The notes: a model not told the origin generated them from the sequence alone. Counted from the first letter of the stretch, positions 35,880 through 47,703 are shown. The stretch: 64,000 nt of DNA from Acanthamoeba lenticulata (GCA_002179805.1 NAVB01000377.1:1-64000); one strand, 5' to 3'. Made by a program: numbers and translations.

Positions 35880-36417
35880 TTACAAATGCGTTTTCTTTTC
35901 ATCTTCGTAGTCGACCTCGTGCCCGTGCTCTCTGAGGGTGCGGGCAGCCCGGTCGAGCATGTTGGCCTTCACCAGGCAGTAGTCCGTGTTGTAGGTAGAC
36001 ACGGCAAAGATGCTCACTCCGGACCGAGCCAAGGGCACCGCTAGAGAGGCAAGGATGCCCACCAGCTCGAAGTCCAACGGGCCGGCCACCTTCAGTGCTC
36101 GCCACCCGCCCTCCACTTTCCCTTCTCTGTTTGCGTCGACGCGAAATGTGTCAGCAACGCCAGCCAAGAAGAGCAATTCAAGAGGAAGGAACTTGTTGGG
36201 CGACTTGGTACCCGAAATCTTTGGGAATGGAAGATTGATTGACGACGAGCGAGAGCTCTTCCTTGGTGTACGTGATAGTGAGGAAAGATTTGTCTCCCTT
36301 GAGCACCCACTCTGGCACTGAAGCGTTTTGAGGCAACTGCACCACAGCCAGGTCGTTGGCGGCAACGACCAGCTTCAGGCTGCGTTGAGGCACTGCGGCG
36401 GACGAAGCGTGCAACAT
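35880..36417 (-). CDS. small ACT-domain protein (CASTOR/ACT_7-type single unit)
   Basis: Starts MLHASSAAVPQRSLKLVVAA. Key motifs are AVVQLPQNASVPEWVL, FLTITYTKEELSLVV, then after an intron GGWRALKVAGPLDFELVGIL, ASLAVPLARSGVSIFAVSTY and TDYCLVKANMLDRA, ending KKTHL. This is the compact ACT-like family common in bacteria and fungi, in which one ACT domain ends with the FAVSTYNTDYxLV signature. It is related in fold and signature to each half of the CASTOR-like protein at 17738-19440. Amino-acid binding is likely but unproven. Confidence 0.8.
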
Positions 36418-36848
36418 TGTTTCTCTCAAGAAGTTCGACAGGCGGTGTTGGTAGCGCAAACAATGAGTGTCTTTCGAGGTTTGTTGTTGTTGGCTCTTCA
36501 GTGTGACTAACAACTGGAGGAAAGAGCTCTTGAACTCGCGCGCCATTAATGAGCCCCGGCGAAGTGGACGATAATTCCAACAAAAAGCAGGTTGAGCAAG
36601 CGACAAGCGGGAGCGGCCGCAAAGTCCTGTTGGTAGTCCAGCAGACCAGCCAGTGACCATAAAGTCCGTGGCGCTCTACCGGTACACTCAACGGTTCTCT
36701 GGGGTGCTCCCAACACAGGGAATGTGGAGGAAAGCCAGATTTCACGCAACATAGTAAACGAACAAAACAACATAGCCCACTCGTCCTGGGCGACACCAAG
36801 GGAGACATGCTCACGAGGATAATAAACATGAGCGTCAGAGTGGATTGA
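36418..36848. other. 431-bp intergenic region
   Basis: Between the start of the ACT gene (36417, -) and the stop of the phosphatase gene (36849, -). Open frames here are short and lack splice or domain support; nothing is called. Confidence 0.4.
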
Positions 36849-37664
36849 TCAAGCATCAGGCTGAACAGGAGACGACCCAGCAGAGCTGAAGTCAGCATTG
36901 AGAACAAAGCTATTCTGGTTGTCGCGCTCGCAGGTGCCGGGGCGGGCCTGTTTGACCCGCTCGATGGCCTCGTCGCCAGGCAAACCCAGTCCCTTCAGTG
37001 CCGCTGCGGTCACAAGACCTGAAGTGTAGTGCGCCATGGACAGGTTGAGCCAACCAAACACCAACTCAACAACGAAACAAGAGCAGTACCAGTCCGAGCC
37101 ATGCCCGCCTTGCAGTGCACCACCACGTTGCTTCCGTTCTCTAAGTAGTGTTTCATCCTTTGCACAAGGTCTTGAAGTGCCGCCAGATTTGGTGTTGTTC
37201 CATCTGGATGAGAGTAGGGTCAGTGTGCATGAATGAAAAGAGGTAGCTTTCACAAACTTGGGGCACGGACCAGCAATTGGGAAATGGAGCACATCTACTC
37301 CGTTCTGCTGGCACACTTCAAACAGGTTGTCAATGTGGAGAGACTTGTATTCATGGTCTTCAAGCAAAGACACCAACACATCAGTGCTGTGAAAGCTCTT
37401 CAATGCCCTGTGTAAGAATGTGCTATTTGTCATCACACCAAGTAGCATGAGAACAAGCTTGGACATACTTTACGTCAGTGACAAGATCCCGTTTCTCAAC
37501 GCCAGCAGCAGTTTCTTGTTGCTTTCCTGGAGCAAAAGTCATTCCTGCAGATTGCCACTCCAATAAGAACTTCACTTGTCTTCCTACTGAACATGCCACT
37601 TACCCAGCTTGCCCTTGGTGGGCATATCAGCAACAAAATCAATGTTGAACGGAGTGGAAGCCAT
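36849..37664 (-). CDS. dual-specificity protein phosphatase (CDKN3/KAP-like)
   Basis: Starts MASTPFNIDFVADMPTKG. The phosphatase signature is VVVHCKAGMARTG, joined over a GTACT intron to LVTAAALKGLGL, giving HC-x5-R-T with the catalytic Cys and Arg present. An upstream general-acid loop candidate is VDVLHFPIAGPC. The start of the fold is VLVSLLEDHEYKSLHI. The LVTAAAL helix after the P-loop is as in CDKN3, which dephosphorylates the activation Thr of cyclin-dependent kinases, and in its bacterial relatives. The C terminus ends SPVQPDA. The substrate is inferred from family resemblance only. Confidence 0.8.
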
Positions 37665-37913
37665 CGCCTGTGGTGTAGCAGGTTTTTAAAAAAGAAGGCC
37701 TCACCGGTGACGCTCCTTGTTCTTCATTCTTCACCATTCACGAAACCAAGCCTTTGAAAAAGGTGATGATGTTTCTTCCCTCTTTGTGGGATGGTCGCTA
37801 CTGAAAATGCACTTGGCCCGATTGGATGGCTTAATTGAAAGGCCAGTGTCCAAGGACTAGCCCAAGAAATAGACTAGACCAGAACCTCGGCAAAGCTGGC
37901 GTCAATAATCGAT

Positions 37914-38043
37914 GGATACGGCCATACTGCGCAGAAAGCACCGCTTCCCATCCGAACAGCGAAGTTAAGCTGCGCCAGGCGGATCAGCAGCGGTGTTAGT
38001 ACTGGGGTGGGCGACCACCCGGGAATCCACTGTGCAGCATCCT
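37914..38043 (+). rRNA. 5S rRNA gene copy with an 11-nt insertion and altered terminal helix
   Basis: The copy begins GGATACGGCCATACTGCGC and carries the eukaryotic 5S core: CCCATCCGAACAGCGAAG, the box A region GTTAAGCTGCGCC, TGTTAGTACTGGGGTGGGCG and ACCACCCGGGAATCC. It is 130 nt, against the 119 nt I remember for Acanthamoeba 5S. The extra 11 nt, ATCAGCAGCGG, lie at 37983-37993 between the box A region and the later promoter elements. The 3' end GTGCAGCATCC fails to pair with the 5' end at two positions. A T5 run follows at 38046. It may be a diverged functional copy or a pseudogene; 5S genes are dispersed in Acanthamoeba. Confidence 0.9.
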
Positions 38044-38050
38044 CCTTTTT
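38044..38050 (+). terminator. Pol III T-run terminator after the 5S rRNA copy
   Basis: CC followed by five T residues (38046-38050), one to three bases after the expected 5S 3' end. Runs of four or more T on the non-template strand terminate RNA polymerase III. Confidence 0.7.
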
Positions 38051-38172
38051 GCCTCTGCGCTGGTGTATTCTCTCGTTGCGCCCGTGCCTTCTTTCGTCTG
38101 TTACTTTTAATTATTAATTTTCCTTTCATAAAAAGAAGCAAAACACCACCGGTAACGAAACACAAAAAATCA

Positions 38173-39488
38173 ATGAACAAGGAGGGAGAACAGCAGCAAC
38201 AGGTGATCTTCACGCCCCACGGCTTTACGTCGCGAACCACGCGGTCTGAGGTGTCACTGGCCACCTCCGATGTCGCGAATGGCGCTGTGTTTTTCTTCCA
38301 CTGCGGCACGCGGCGATCGCTCTCTCATGTGCACCAAGCGGCCCTTGGATTGGGCCAATTTGGAATGGGTAAGGTCGATGAGCGACGTAAGACTTTCCTC
38401 AAGAACCATCTGATGGAGGAGGCTCGCTGGGTGGTTATGGGCTCGACCGCGGAGGAAGTTAATGGCTCACCGCCTTCCGCGGCCGCAATCAAATCGCATC
38501 CTACCTACGCTCAGTTTTCGATCCACGTTTACTTTGACAAGCTGCTAGACGAGTCCAACGGCAAGGCCTGGGCCATCATGGTCCGCGCCCTCGAGCGCGA
38601 CTTTGCGCCGCCGGCTGGCAAGAAGGGCGGCAAGAAGGTCTTTGTCTACACCTCGCCTGCCAAGGTGCCCAAGGCCCCGCAGGCGGCCCACTGGCTGCTC
38701 TTCGACGGCACCAGCGCCCCCACACGCGAGGGCGAGCACGGCCGGCTCGTGGCAGCCGACCCGGCCTCCCGCCCCGAGGTGGAGCCCTACTACTCGCTGG
38801 CCTGCTACGTTGACGTGGCGGCCCTCGTGTCCATGGCCCGCGAGGCCGCGGGCGTCGGCCCGAGCCCGAAGCGCGCACAGGCCGGGCAGCAGGTGAGGCT
38901 CTTCGAGGACGGCTGGCTCACGGACAACCTCCAGAGCCACCTCAACATCGGCGACCTCACGCAGGCCGTCGAGCAGATCGCGCACTCGCCCCACGGCGAC
39001 GAGCTCTTTGAGGAGATTCACGGCCGTGAGTCCCTCCTGAACCACCTGGCCCACTGGGACGGCTTCGAGGCGGACGCCATCTACTCCCAGGGCCATGTGC
39101 GCGCTCCTCTCCCCTCCCCCCTTTCCCCCATTGACTTCCACTCTGGGGACAGCAATGCGATCACGACCACGGAGACGGCGGGCACGAGCACCACCACGGC
39201 GGCGGCCACGTCCACGGCCAAAAGCCCACGCGGACGCCCAAGCAGATGGTCCTGTGGTCGTGGCTCAGCGCCGGCAAGCAGAGGCAGCAACAGCAGCAGC
39301 AGCAGCCCGGCGGGCAGCAGCCGCAGGGCGGCGAGGCAGCCAAGGCCAAGAAGAAGCGAAAGAAGCGCAACAAGAACAAGGCCGCCAAGGCCAGCGCCGG
39401 TGCTGCTGACGCCGCAGCTGCCCCGGCGCAGGAGACCGAGGAGGAGGCCAAGGAGAAGGCCGCCGCGCCCGCAGAGGCACAGCAGTGA
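38173..39488 (+). CDS. unknown protein with His-rich and Lys-rich C-terminal regions
   Basis: Starts MNKEGEQQQQVIFTPHGF, 130 bp after the 5S gene. Exon 1 encodes a globular domain (SEVSLATSDVANGAVFFFHC, YAQFSIHVYFDKLLDE, AAHWLLFDGTSAPTREGEHG, RPEVEPYYSLACYVDVAALV). An intron at about 39095-39152 (GTGCG..GACAG) joins YSQGH to QCDHDHGDGGHEHHHGG, a His/Gly-rich stretch that could bind metal. A Gln-rich segment, then a basic AKAKKKRKKRNKNKAAK tail and an Ala/Glu-rich end follow. The basic tail could act as a nuclear or nucleolar signal or bind RNA. I do not recognise the globular domain. Confidence 0.65.
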
Positions 39489-39632
39489 GAGCCGAGCATG
39501 GCAGGGAGTTTTTCTCAATTCTTTTATTTATTTATTTTTATTTCCTGGTGCTGTGGCGCGAAGGGGCGAGCGCGAGAAGGACAAACACACAAGACAACAA
39601 AAACTCTCGTCTCTTTGGCGCTCGACAGTCGA

Positions 39633-42600
39633 TCAGTTGGCCGACGACGCGTCGCCGACTTGGGCCACGGTCAGGCTGGCCTGCATCTTGGCCGTGGCTG
39701 GTGGGGCACACGTGCGCGTGGGTGAGGCTCTCGGCAACATGAACACATACGGAGGATGAGGAAAGGGTACCGGCGGCGAGAGACTGCGGGTTGTCGTCGA
39801 CGCGGAAGAAGGTGCTAAAGTAGTCGTCGAAGGAGCGCTCGGCCTTGTAGCGCTCGTACATCTCGCGGATGAGGCCGGCGCGGAAGGGGAAGGGCCTCTT
39901 GTTCTCCTTCTTGAGCGATCGCACGGCCCGGTTGGCGTTGATGGCCGTGAGGCGGGCGAGCGGGCCGAGCATGGCCTTGTCGACGATCATGCCGTCCTGG
40001 AGGGGCCCAAAGTTGAGGTCCTGCTGCTTCTTGGAGATCTGGATGCGGTAGAGGCCGTTGGCCATCGGGGAGATGATGATGTGCACGTCGTTGAACTGGG
40101 ACGTGATGGTCTGCGGGTCGTAGTCGCGCTTGTTCTCGGTCCACACGATGTGCACGGCGTCGTTGCCCACGTGGCGCTTCTTGTGGATCTGCTGCGGGTC
40201 GCCCTCCTTGGTGGGCATGCGCGTCACGTCGTGGAAGATGGCCTCCACCATGGCCGACGACCAGTAGGGCGCCGTCTCGCCCGTCGAGCCGGCCCACCGG
40301 TCGAGTCCGCCCAGGAAGCCCCGGTGGGTCTTGAGGTCCACCGTCCAGCCGAGGCTCTGCACAAAGTCGGCGTAGTCCTTGGACTTGGCGTCGTTCTTGA
40401 GGATCTCGTGCTGCGTGTGCTGCCCGTCCCGCACGTAGATCAGCCCCACCTTGGCCACCTCGCGCGCGTTGACCTTGTCCAGCTCCTTCAGGCTCCGCTG
40501 CATCCGCTTGTTGTTCTCCAGGAAGCAGAACTTGAGCCGGTTCTCGTCCGTCAGGAAGCCCATGTGGCTCAGCAGCAGCCGCGTGTGGTGGTACTTGGTC
40601 GCCGTCACCGGCCGCGTCGGCAGCGACGGCAGCGCCGGCGTCACCGGCGAGGGCGCCGCCAGGAGCTGCTCCAGCTGCTCCCGCTGCTCCCCGACCGCCA
40701 CCATCATCGCCTGCAGGTCCTCCGCGTAGGCCGGGTTCGGCACGATCGGCTCGTTGAACTTCATCCGCTGCGAGAAGCGCTTGTTGGCCTCTGGGTTTCG
40801 TGGGCTCGGCGTCACCAGGTCGGCCTCGTTGTCGGCCAAGCTGCGCCCCACCACCAGAGAGACGATCGTCATCATCATCATCATCATCGTCATCATCATC
40901 ATCTTGTAAAGGGAAGGGGACGTTGTTGGCGTACAAGTGAAGGAGCTCGTTGAGGGGGTCGACGTGGAAGCCCTTGCAGGCCTCGAACGTGGGGATCACG
41001 TCCTCCGATCGCTTGAAGTCGCTGCGGTGGAGGTCCGTCACAACACGCGCGCGCGTGTTTACGGCAAGGTGAGCCGTCGATCGTTGATGCTGGGAAGGGC
41101 GGGAAGGGAGCGCTTCTTTGCAGGTCGTCGACGTACCTCTTGAGGACGACCTCGCTGGAGCGGGCGGGGAGGAGGTTGGGCACGATGGTCGAGGGCGGCA
41201 CCTGCGGCTCCTTGGACTTGAAGAGGTCGTAGCTCAGGTCAAAGTCCCACACGTACTTGCCCGTGCAGTCCCGCACGATCATCCGCACCAGGCGCTCTGC
41301 GTTCCAAAAAAGAAATTCATAATAAATAAAAATAAATAATACCACATAACAAAATATAAAATATAAAATAATATTTTAAAAAAAGGAGGGGCGTAGAGAA
41401 CCATTGTCGTCGACAAACTCTTCAAAGGAAAAGAGCGCGAGCGAGTTGTAGACAAAGTAGAGGCCGCCGTCGTCCTCTTCCTCCTGCTCGACCTTCTTGA
41501 TCACCGCCGACGAGGACGGGCCCAGGATCTCCTCCAAGCTCTCTGCGCATCGCCACCATCACCATCATCAACAGGTCAGCAACAAGCTTGATGAGGGCAC
41601 GAGAGAAGGCGAGGGAGAGGAAGAGAAGAGGCGGACCTCTGGAGATGATTTGTTCGCAACCGGCGATGGTGGGGAAGTTGGCGAAGAAGTTGAGCATGGT
41701 GAGGAGGAACACCTCGGCCGACTCGCGGACGAGGTCGGACTTGTGGGCCGGCTGGTTCTTGAGGGTCTCGAAGATGCCCTCCAGGTTGAGCGACTTGTTC
41801 TCCGCGCCACTGCCGCCGCCGCCGGTGCTGGGATGGACCGAGTCGCGGTCGCCGGTGTTGACGATCTTGCCCTTCTCGCGCTTGACCGACGACCCGCCCT
41901 TGAGCGGCGTCGTCGCTGCCGTCGACGCAAAGCTCGACGAGTGCGACGCCAGCGCCGCCAGCGGATTGGCCAGTTGGATCTGAGCTCGCGACGGACGACG
42001 CGCACGCCACGTCAGCTTGACGTCACCCGTGCGGGAGGGGAGGAAGGGCGAGACGGCGCACCTCGTCGCCCAAAAGACCAAACTCGAGGGCGCGGAAGAC
42101 CTTGTGGACGACGTTGGGCGGCAGCTCGAGCACCGGCGAGTGGCCGATGGCCATCAGCCCGTCGAGCAGCGTGTAGAAGTGCGCCGCCGTCGGACCCTCT
42201 GTCGTGTGTGTGTACGTGTGGTCCTGCGGGTCAGTGCCACTTCAGGCGAGGCAAGGCGGGCGCGGGCGGCGGACCCTTCTCGTCGAGCGGCTTGTGGGTG
42301 GCCTTGACGGCGCTGATGGCGATGATGATGTCGTCGCTGAGCGTCTCGATGATGTACGACACCAGGGCCTGGTGTACGCCCGCATGTGAGCACGGAGGCG
42401 CGCGGGAGCTCAAAACAACACAAGGAGGAGATCTGTACGGGGTCGACGGCCGCGATGCGCTCAAACATGTCTGACGAGGCGATGAGGGACGACAGGGACT
42501 CGAGGGCTGTGCGGGCCACGACGTCGAGCGGCGAGCAGCAGCTCCCGACCAGCGCCTTGAGGTACTCGGTCAGCCGTTCCTTCCTGCAGGACGGGAAGAG

Positions 42601-45600
42601 AAGCTCTGCTGGTCAGAAACAGCAGTAGGAATTCATGGAATGCGTGCATGCGTGCGAGGAGACGTACTGGGGGTTGTTGAGGAGGTCGGCGTAGATGAAC
42701 ACGCCGAGGCCCCACAGCGCGAGCGCCTTGTTGGCGGGCGAGATGCTCGGGTAGTTGATCGCCGCCACAAAGATCGAGCCCAGCTGCGCGTGCATCTGCG
42801 GCCCCGCGAAGGACACGCCCGTGAGCCGAGCGCTCTGTTGGAGGCCGAAAAAAGGAGATGAGGGCGGGGAAGGCGGGCCAAACCTCGGCGGCGGACATGG
42901 CGGGCAGGTCGAGCTGCTCAAAGTGGGTCGGGTAACAGACGAGCGAGAGGAGGATGAGCAACGACCGGTTCTGCACGTCGTCCGGCGTCGCGTTCTTCTG
43001 GTTCGGCCGCCACTGTTTGGTACAAACGCGCATCTTCGTTTAGTGGAGGACGAGCATGAAGATGAAGATGGTGACGTACGAGCTTCTCGATCTCGCGCAA
43101 AAAGTCGGGGATGAGGACGGCCACGCCAGGCAGAGGAAGGGAGAAGAGTTGTGTACAATTGCGGATCACCACCCACACGCCCGACGTGTGCGAGCCCAGA
43201 GCCTGACCATCGCCATCATCATCGTCATTATCATCATCATCATCATCACGCCCGCCAAAGTGGCATCAGCCAAGTGGCAAGGTTCGCACACTTGGGATGG
43301 GGAGGAAGAGAAGGAAGGCGCACCAGGTGGATGGCGCGGTAAAAGTGGGTGATGAGGTCGATGTGCGGGGGCTTGTAGGTCTTGCGCGTAAACAGTTTAC
43401 AGAGAGTCGAGTAGGCCGCGGTCTGGCCGCGGTTGCGCTTCCTGCCATCAACACCACAAGATTGCCGTCAATTGCGGGCAAGTCCACAAGAGAGAGGGCT
43501 CGAGTGCCCACGTACTCGCCGACGGCGGTGGCCTCGAGGATCCACGGAAGGAAGATACGCTGGATGGGGATCGGCGGGTCGGCCGTGATGTCCAGCCGGT
43601 CCTCGGCCTCGCACAGGAGGTCCACCACCTGGCTGATGCATCCGATGGCGCTTGTGAAGTTGGGCGGGTCCATGATGTTACACACGTTGCCCAGGATGTC
43701 TGCGCTTCCAGCCCCCAAGCCCATCATCATCATCAACAACACCATCTCCAACATCACCAACAGCAACATCACCAACAACATGAGCGAGATCGGGCCGCGT
43801 ACGGAGGATGATGTCCCACATGGCCTGGATGCGGGCCTGGTTCCAGGCCATGGAGGTGAGTCGCACGTCGCGGGCCCGGACCGGGATCGCCGCGAGCGAG
43901 GTGGACGAGCTCGAGGTCAAGGGCACCGACGGCGACGACGACGAGGTCGACGACAGCTTCTTCTTGTCGTCGGCGCCCTCGGGCTCCTTCTCCTTGTTGT
44001 TGTCCTCTGCGCTGGCCGTGGTCGGGGAGCCCTCGGCCTCGGAGGCGACGACGTTGCCCTTCTTGTTCTTCTTGGGCTCGGGCACGACGGGCTTGGGGTA
44101 GGTGTGCTCGATGAGGATGTAGGTCAGTTGGAGGACCTTCTCCTCCCACTGGGTGAGGGTGGCCTTCCAGTTGGTGAGCGTGGTCAGCTTGGCCCGGAAG
44201 TCCTGCCACATGGGCTCGGTCGTCACCTCGGACCGGATCCACACGAGGAACAGCGACTGGAGCATGGTGTCGGCCACGTTGTTGGTCGGGGCCACCGAGT
44301 CCAGCGCAAAGGGCGACGTCGAGCTCAGGAGCTTGTGCGTCGTGTCCAGCATGGTCTGCTGCAGGAAGGCCCACGTGTCCGGCAGGAGGAACCGCGCCAG
44401 CTCGAGCGGGAAGGCGACGTAGATGTTGAGCAGCTCCTTGATCAGGAACGCGTGGCGCTCAAACTGCTCGATGGTCTTGGACGAAATGAAGAAGATGTGC
44501 GACAGGTTGTCGATGAACTTCTTCCAGTACTGCTGCCGCCACTCCTCCGAGACCTTGATCTTGACCGGCGAGACAGACTGCAGGTGGCGGTCCACGTCAT
44601 GCTGACGTCAGCAACGAAGGAAGTCGACAACAAAACGAAAGGAGGAAGCGCACGAGAAGGGTGTTCTTGAAGATGTCCATGGACTGCTTGATGATGACGT
44701 GGTGCGAGATGGGCAGGCAGCACGCCTGGCGCGAGATCTCCATCATGAGCGGACCGTTGGTGTTGTTCCAGATGATGGGGTTGAGCGCCGGATCGTCGGT
44801 CCAATGCGCGATCTGCTCGTTGAGCGCGGCGAGGAGCTCGGGCGGACAACCCTCCTCGAACCGTTTCACTGTAAAATCCAAGAAAAAAAAATAATTAGTT
44901 CAATTGTTCGTTCTCATAATAAATCAAAATAAAATAATAAGATAAACTCAAGCGGATAAAGAGGCGGAGACCGACCTTCGATGCGATCGATGATCCCGAG
45001 CTCGAGGGAGAGCTTGGGGAAGAAGAGGCAGAAGTAGCTCTGCTTCCACAGCTCGAGCCAGAAGTCGAACCGACCAACTCTGCGTGTTTGTTGTGCAAGT
45101 CAGGCTCAGCCACCAATAATTCAAATAAATATAAATAAACAAATAAATAAGCAGACTATAGAGCGGACCGTTCGGGTCGCGAGATAAAGTCAAAGTAGAA
45201 CTTGGTGAGCTCGACGGCGTCGCTGCGGGTTGGGCTCTGGAGGCCCGGCGCGAGGCAGGCCATCTCCGGTGACGAGGCAAAGGCCGGGTCGGCCCGCTTG
45301 CGCTTCTCGTCCTTGTCCCTTTCCGAGCTCCGGACCTCGCGGTCCTTGTCCTCCTCGGGCCGCAGGAAGGGCTCGTAGATGATCGTCGTCGCAAACTTGC
45401 CCACCTTGCAACCCGCCACACCAAACCGATGACGTGAGCACGACGTCCTCGTCATCTTCGTCATCAACATCGTGCGCCTCTGGGGTGCAGTGGTACCAGC
45501 TCCTCCATCTGGTCGCCGAGCACCTCCATGAAGGTGAGCAGCAGGTCCAGGCCGTCCTTTCGCACGCACTGCTTGTTGTGCTCGTTCAAGCAGCTGTCCA

Positions 45601-46252
45601 TCACCCGGCCTGGGATGGAACGAGAAGCAGAAAAAGGGAAGTCAGCACCACACGTGCTTAGTGGCAGGCCGCGCACAGGCGGTGGATGATGATGGTGAAG
45701 AGGAAGGCGCACTCAGGTTGGCGTATTGCCACTTCTTCCTGATCTGTGGGGCGAGGAGCAGAATGAACTGCTTGAGCACCCCGATCACCGCCTGTACATT
45801 GGGGATGTGTTGCTTCTTCTCTGCAAGGCGTGAGGGGAGAGAGAAGAGTCAGAAATGTCTCTACTTATTCCCCCGTCCTGTCAACTACGAACACCCTCTA
45901 CTACATAGGTCAGCACGGCGTACCCTTCTTTTGTGAGGACTCGAGGTCGGCAAAGCGGGCGAGTAGCACGGCGAAGATTTGCTCGTACTTCTCGACAAAG
46001 AATGACTTGACCTCATCCTTGGTGCCGCTTTCTATATAGAAAAAATGATTGATTGAAAGAGGAATTAAAGCAAATTAAAGAATAACGCGTAGCATCGGAA
46101 GAGTTAATTTCAATTTTGTTCTAGGTGAGGGAAGGAATCGGAGGCGAACCAATGAAGGAAACAAGTGACTTGAATCGCTTGGCTGGTTTCTCTTTCTCCT
46201 TGAGGAAAGTCTTAAGCTTGGTTTGCGCCTTCTGCGAGAGCGCCGCGCTCAT
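39633..46252 (-). CDS. RalGAP alpha-subunit homologue (Rap/Ran-GAP domain protein)
   Basis: Starts MSAALSQKAQTKLKTFLKEK, resembling the N terminus of RALGAPA. About twenty exons encode a long helical region (LFIKELLNIYVAFPLELARF, TMLQSLFLVWIRSEVTTEP). The C-terminal Rap-GAP domain (about 40660-39790) includes VGLIYVRDGQHTQHEILK, THRGFLGGLDR, KRHVGNDAVHIVWTEN and IIISPMANGLYRIQI. The asparagine-thumb residue in HVGND (codon 40162-40164) is present, so catalysis looks possible. The protein ends LTVAQVGDASSAN. RalGAP stimulates GTP hydrolysis on Ral-type GTPases together with a beta subunit; the substrate here is inferred. Several introns are strikingly AT-rich (41310-41395, 44875-44945, 45105-45165). 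Confidence 0.85.
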
Positions 46253-46666
46253 CTTTTCCTCGCCCCACTCGCAAATTCAAGAGAACTGGTGATCTTTTTC
46301 AAAGCTGGAGCTTTTGCTGCCAAGAGATTTGCCGCTTGCGCCTCCCCGCACGGCTCTCTCTTGCTCTTCTCTTCTCGACGTTGCCGCGGCGAGACAACAC
46401 CACAATTTTTTTACAGGTGTTTCCTTGTGTGTTTTAGCCCGGTCTTTATTTTGGTGGATCTGCTCGCCCATTGGCGCCTCGGTGAGGACATTAAATCGCG
46501 CCGCGCAACGCCTCATGGCTGTGCAAAGAAGAGGAGTCCCGCAAACAAAAAGAGGAAGCAACGGCGGAACATGTTTAAGGAGAAGAGGCTGTTGACACTT
46601 CCTTGATTCGCGAAGAGACACGAGCAAAAAGGTGCGGGCTAAAGCGAGGAGAGGAGGAAGAGTTGT
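46253..46666. other. 414-bp intergenic region
   Basis: Lies between the RalGAP start (46252, -) and the exonuclease stop (46667, -). A plus-strand open frame of 127 codons crosses it without domain or start support. Promoter elements for RalGAP would be expected here, but no clear TATA is seen. Confidence 0.4.
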
Positions 46667-47703
46667 TCAATCCTCCTCTCTTTTGTGCCACATGTCGGCC
46701 TCTCGTCCCGTGATAAAGAGCTGGCACCCATCTTGTATCGTGCGCCGCACGATCTTGGTGATGTTGTTGGCGTCGTCCTTGCCAAAGTGGTGCGCGCCCT
46801 CGAGTGGGATGTCCAGCTCTCGAAGCATGGTGGTCATTCCTGCAGAGGGCCCAAGCAAGATGCCTGCCTGAGCTTCTGTTGTCTTCAGGTAAGTCTGTGG
46901 TTGCGTGTGACGTACCTGAAGGCGCCCGGCGCGTCTTGTAGAACTTGTGGTAGACCTCTTTGATGTTGATCCACTCTAGCATGAAATGAGGTACGGGGAT
47001 GCCCAACAAGTTGCAGTTGCGCGGCAGAGCGTTCTTGAAGTCCCAGTCTCCACACGTGAGGAAGGCCATTCGTGGACTTTCGCCTTTCGCGGCTGGCAGC
47101 AGTCCCTTTTCCTGGAGCCAGTGCTCAAGGTCGAGCAGCGCAGTGTGCAGGCCTACGGCGTTCTGGTGCCAAGCCTGCGCAGCATCCGCTCCATGTGGTC
47201 AGCAAAGGGCGCCCGAAGGACTGGCAAGAGGAAACGTACATCAGCTTGGCCGAGAGCTCCGTACTTGCCGTCGATGTAGCGCTGCACGACCTCAGGGCTG
47301 ATATGCGCGGGCCTGCAGTATCGGTGGAACGTGTCCTCCACCTGTGGCGCCGCGATGAGCACTCCCTCTATGGGGAGTTGATAAAAATGGGGCTCTTGGG
47401 TACCTGCAAGCTGGTGCAGTTAAGGAGAGTGACCGGGACCTCTGTAATCTCATAAAGCCATTCTTCCTGCTCTCCAGAGGAACTGACCTTTTCTCGGCAC
47501 GCCTCAAAGTCAAGCACGCATATGTGAGTCCACGGCTGTTGGGCGGTCTCCTCTTCGTCCTCCACTCCTTCTTCGTCTTCCTCACTGTCACTGCTGTCGT
47601 TCGTCCTTTGTGTCTTTTTATCCTCATCTAACTCGGCAAAAAGCTCGTCCTCCAGCGAGGCCCCGAAGGTCGGCTGCAGTAACTGCCATGTTGGCGTCGT
47701 CAT
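46667..47703 (-). CDS. ERI1/3'hExo-type DEDDh 3'-5' exonuclease
   Basis: Starts MTTPTWQLLQPTFGASLEDE, then an acidic low-complexity stretch (DSSDSEEDEEGVEDEEE). Exo I is ICVLDFEAC, Exo II is LTCGDWDFKN, Exo III is LEGAHHFGKDDANN, so Asp, Glu, Asp, His and Asp of the DEDDh set are all present. Other family hallmarks are FHRYCRPAHISP and GIPVPHFMLEWINIKE. A GTACG intron after GALGQAD restores the frame to AWHQNAVGLHTALLDLEHW. ERI1-family nucleases trim histone mRNA, 5.8S rRNA and small RNAs. No SAP domain is seen. It is divergent from the gene at 47852, with 148 bp between starts. Confidence 0.85.

Noticed and set aside
35411..35902. 163-codon minus-strand open frame
   Set aside because: Overlaps the stop of the ACT gene, has no domain or leader features, and its residue composition looks non-coding.
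40862..40910. Poly-Asp stretch as a coding acidic domain of RalGAP
   Set aside because: Frame continuity and a GTACG donor show it is an intronic trinucleotide repeat.
43297..44670. 457-codon plus-strand open frame opposite the RalGAP gene
   Set aside because: Antisense shadow of GC-rich codons; its protein is repetitive Arg/Gly/Leu with no domain, and the minus strand has the conserved RalGAP exons.
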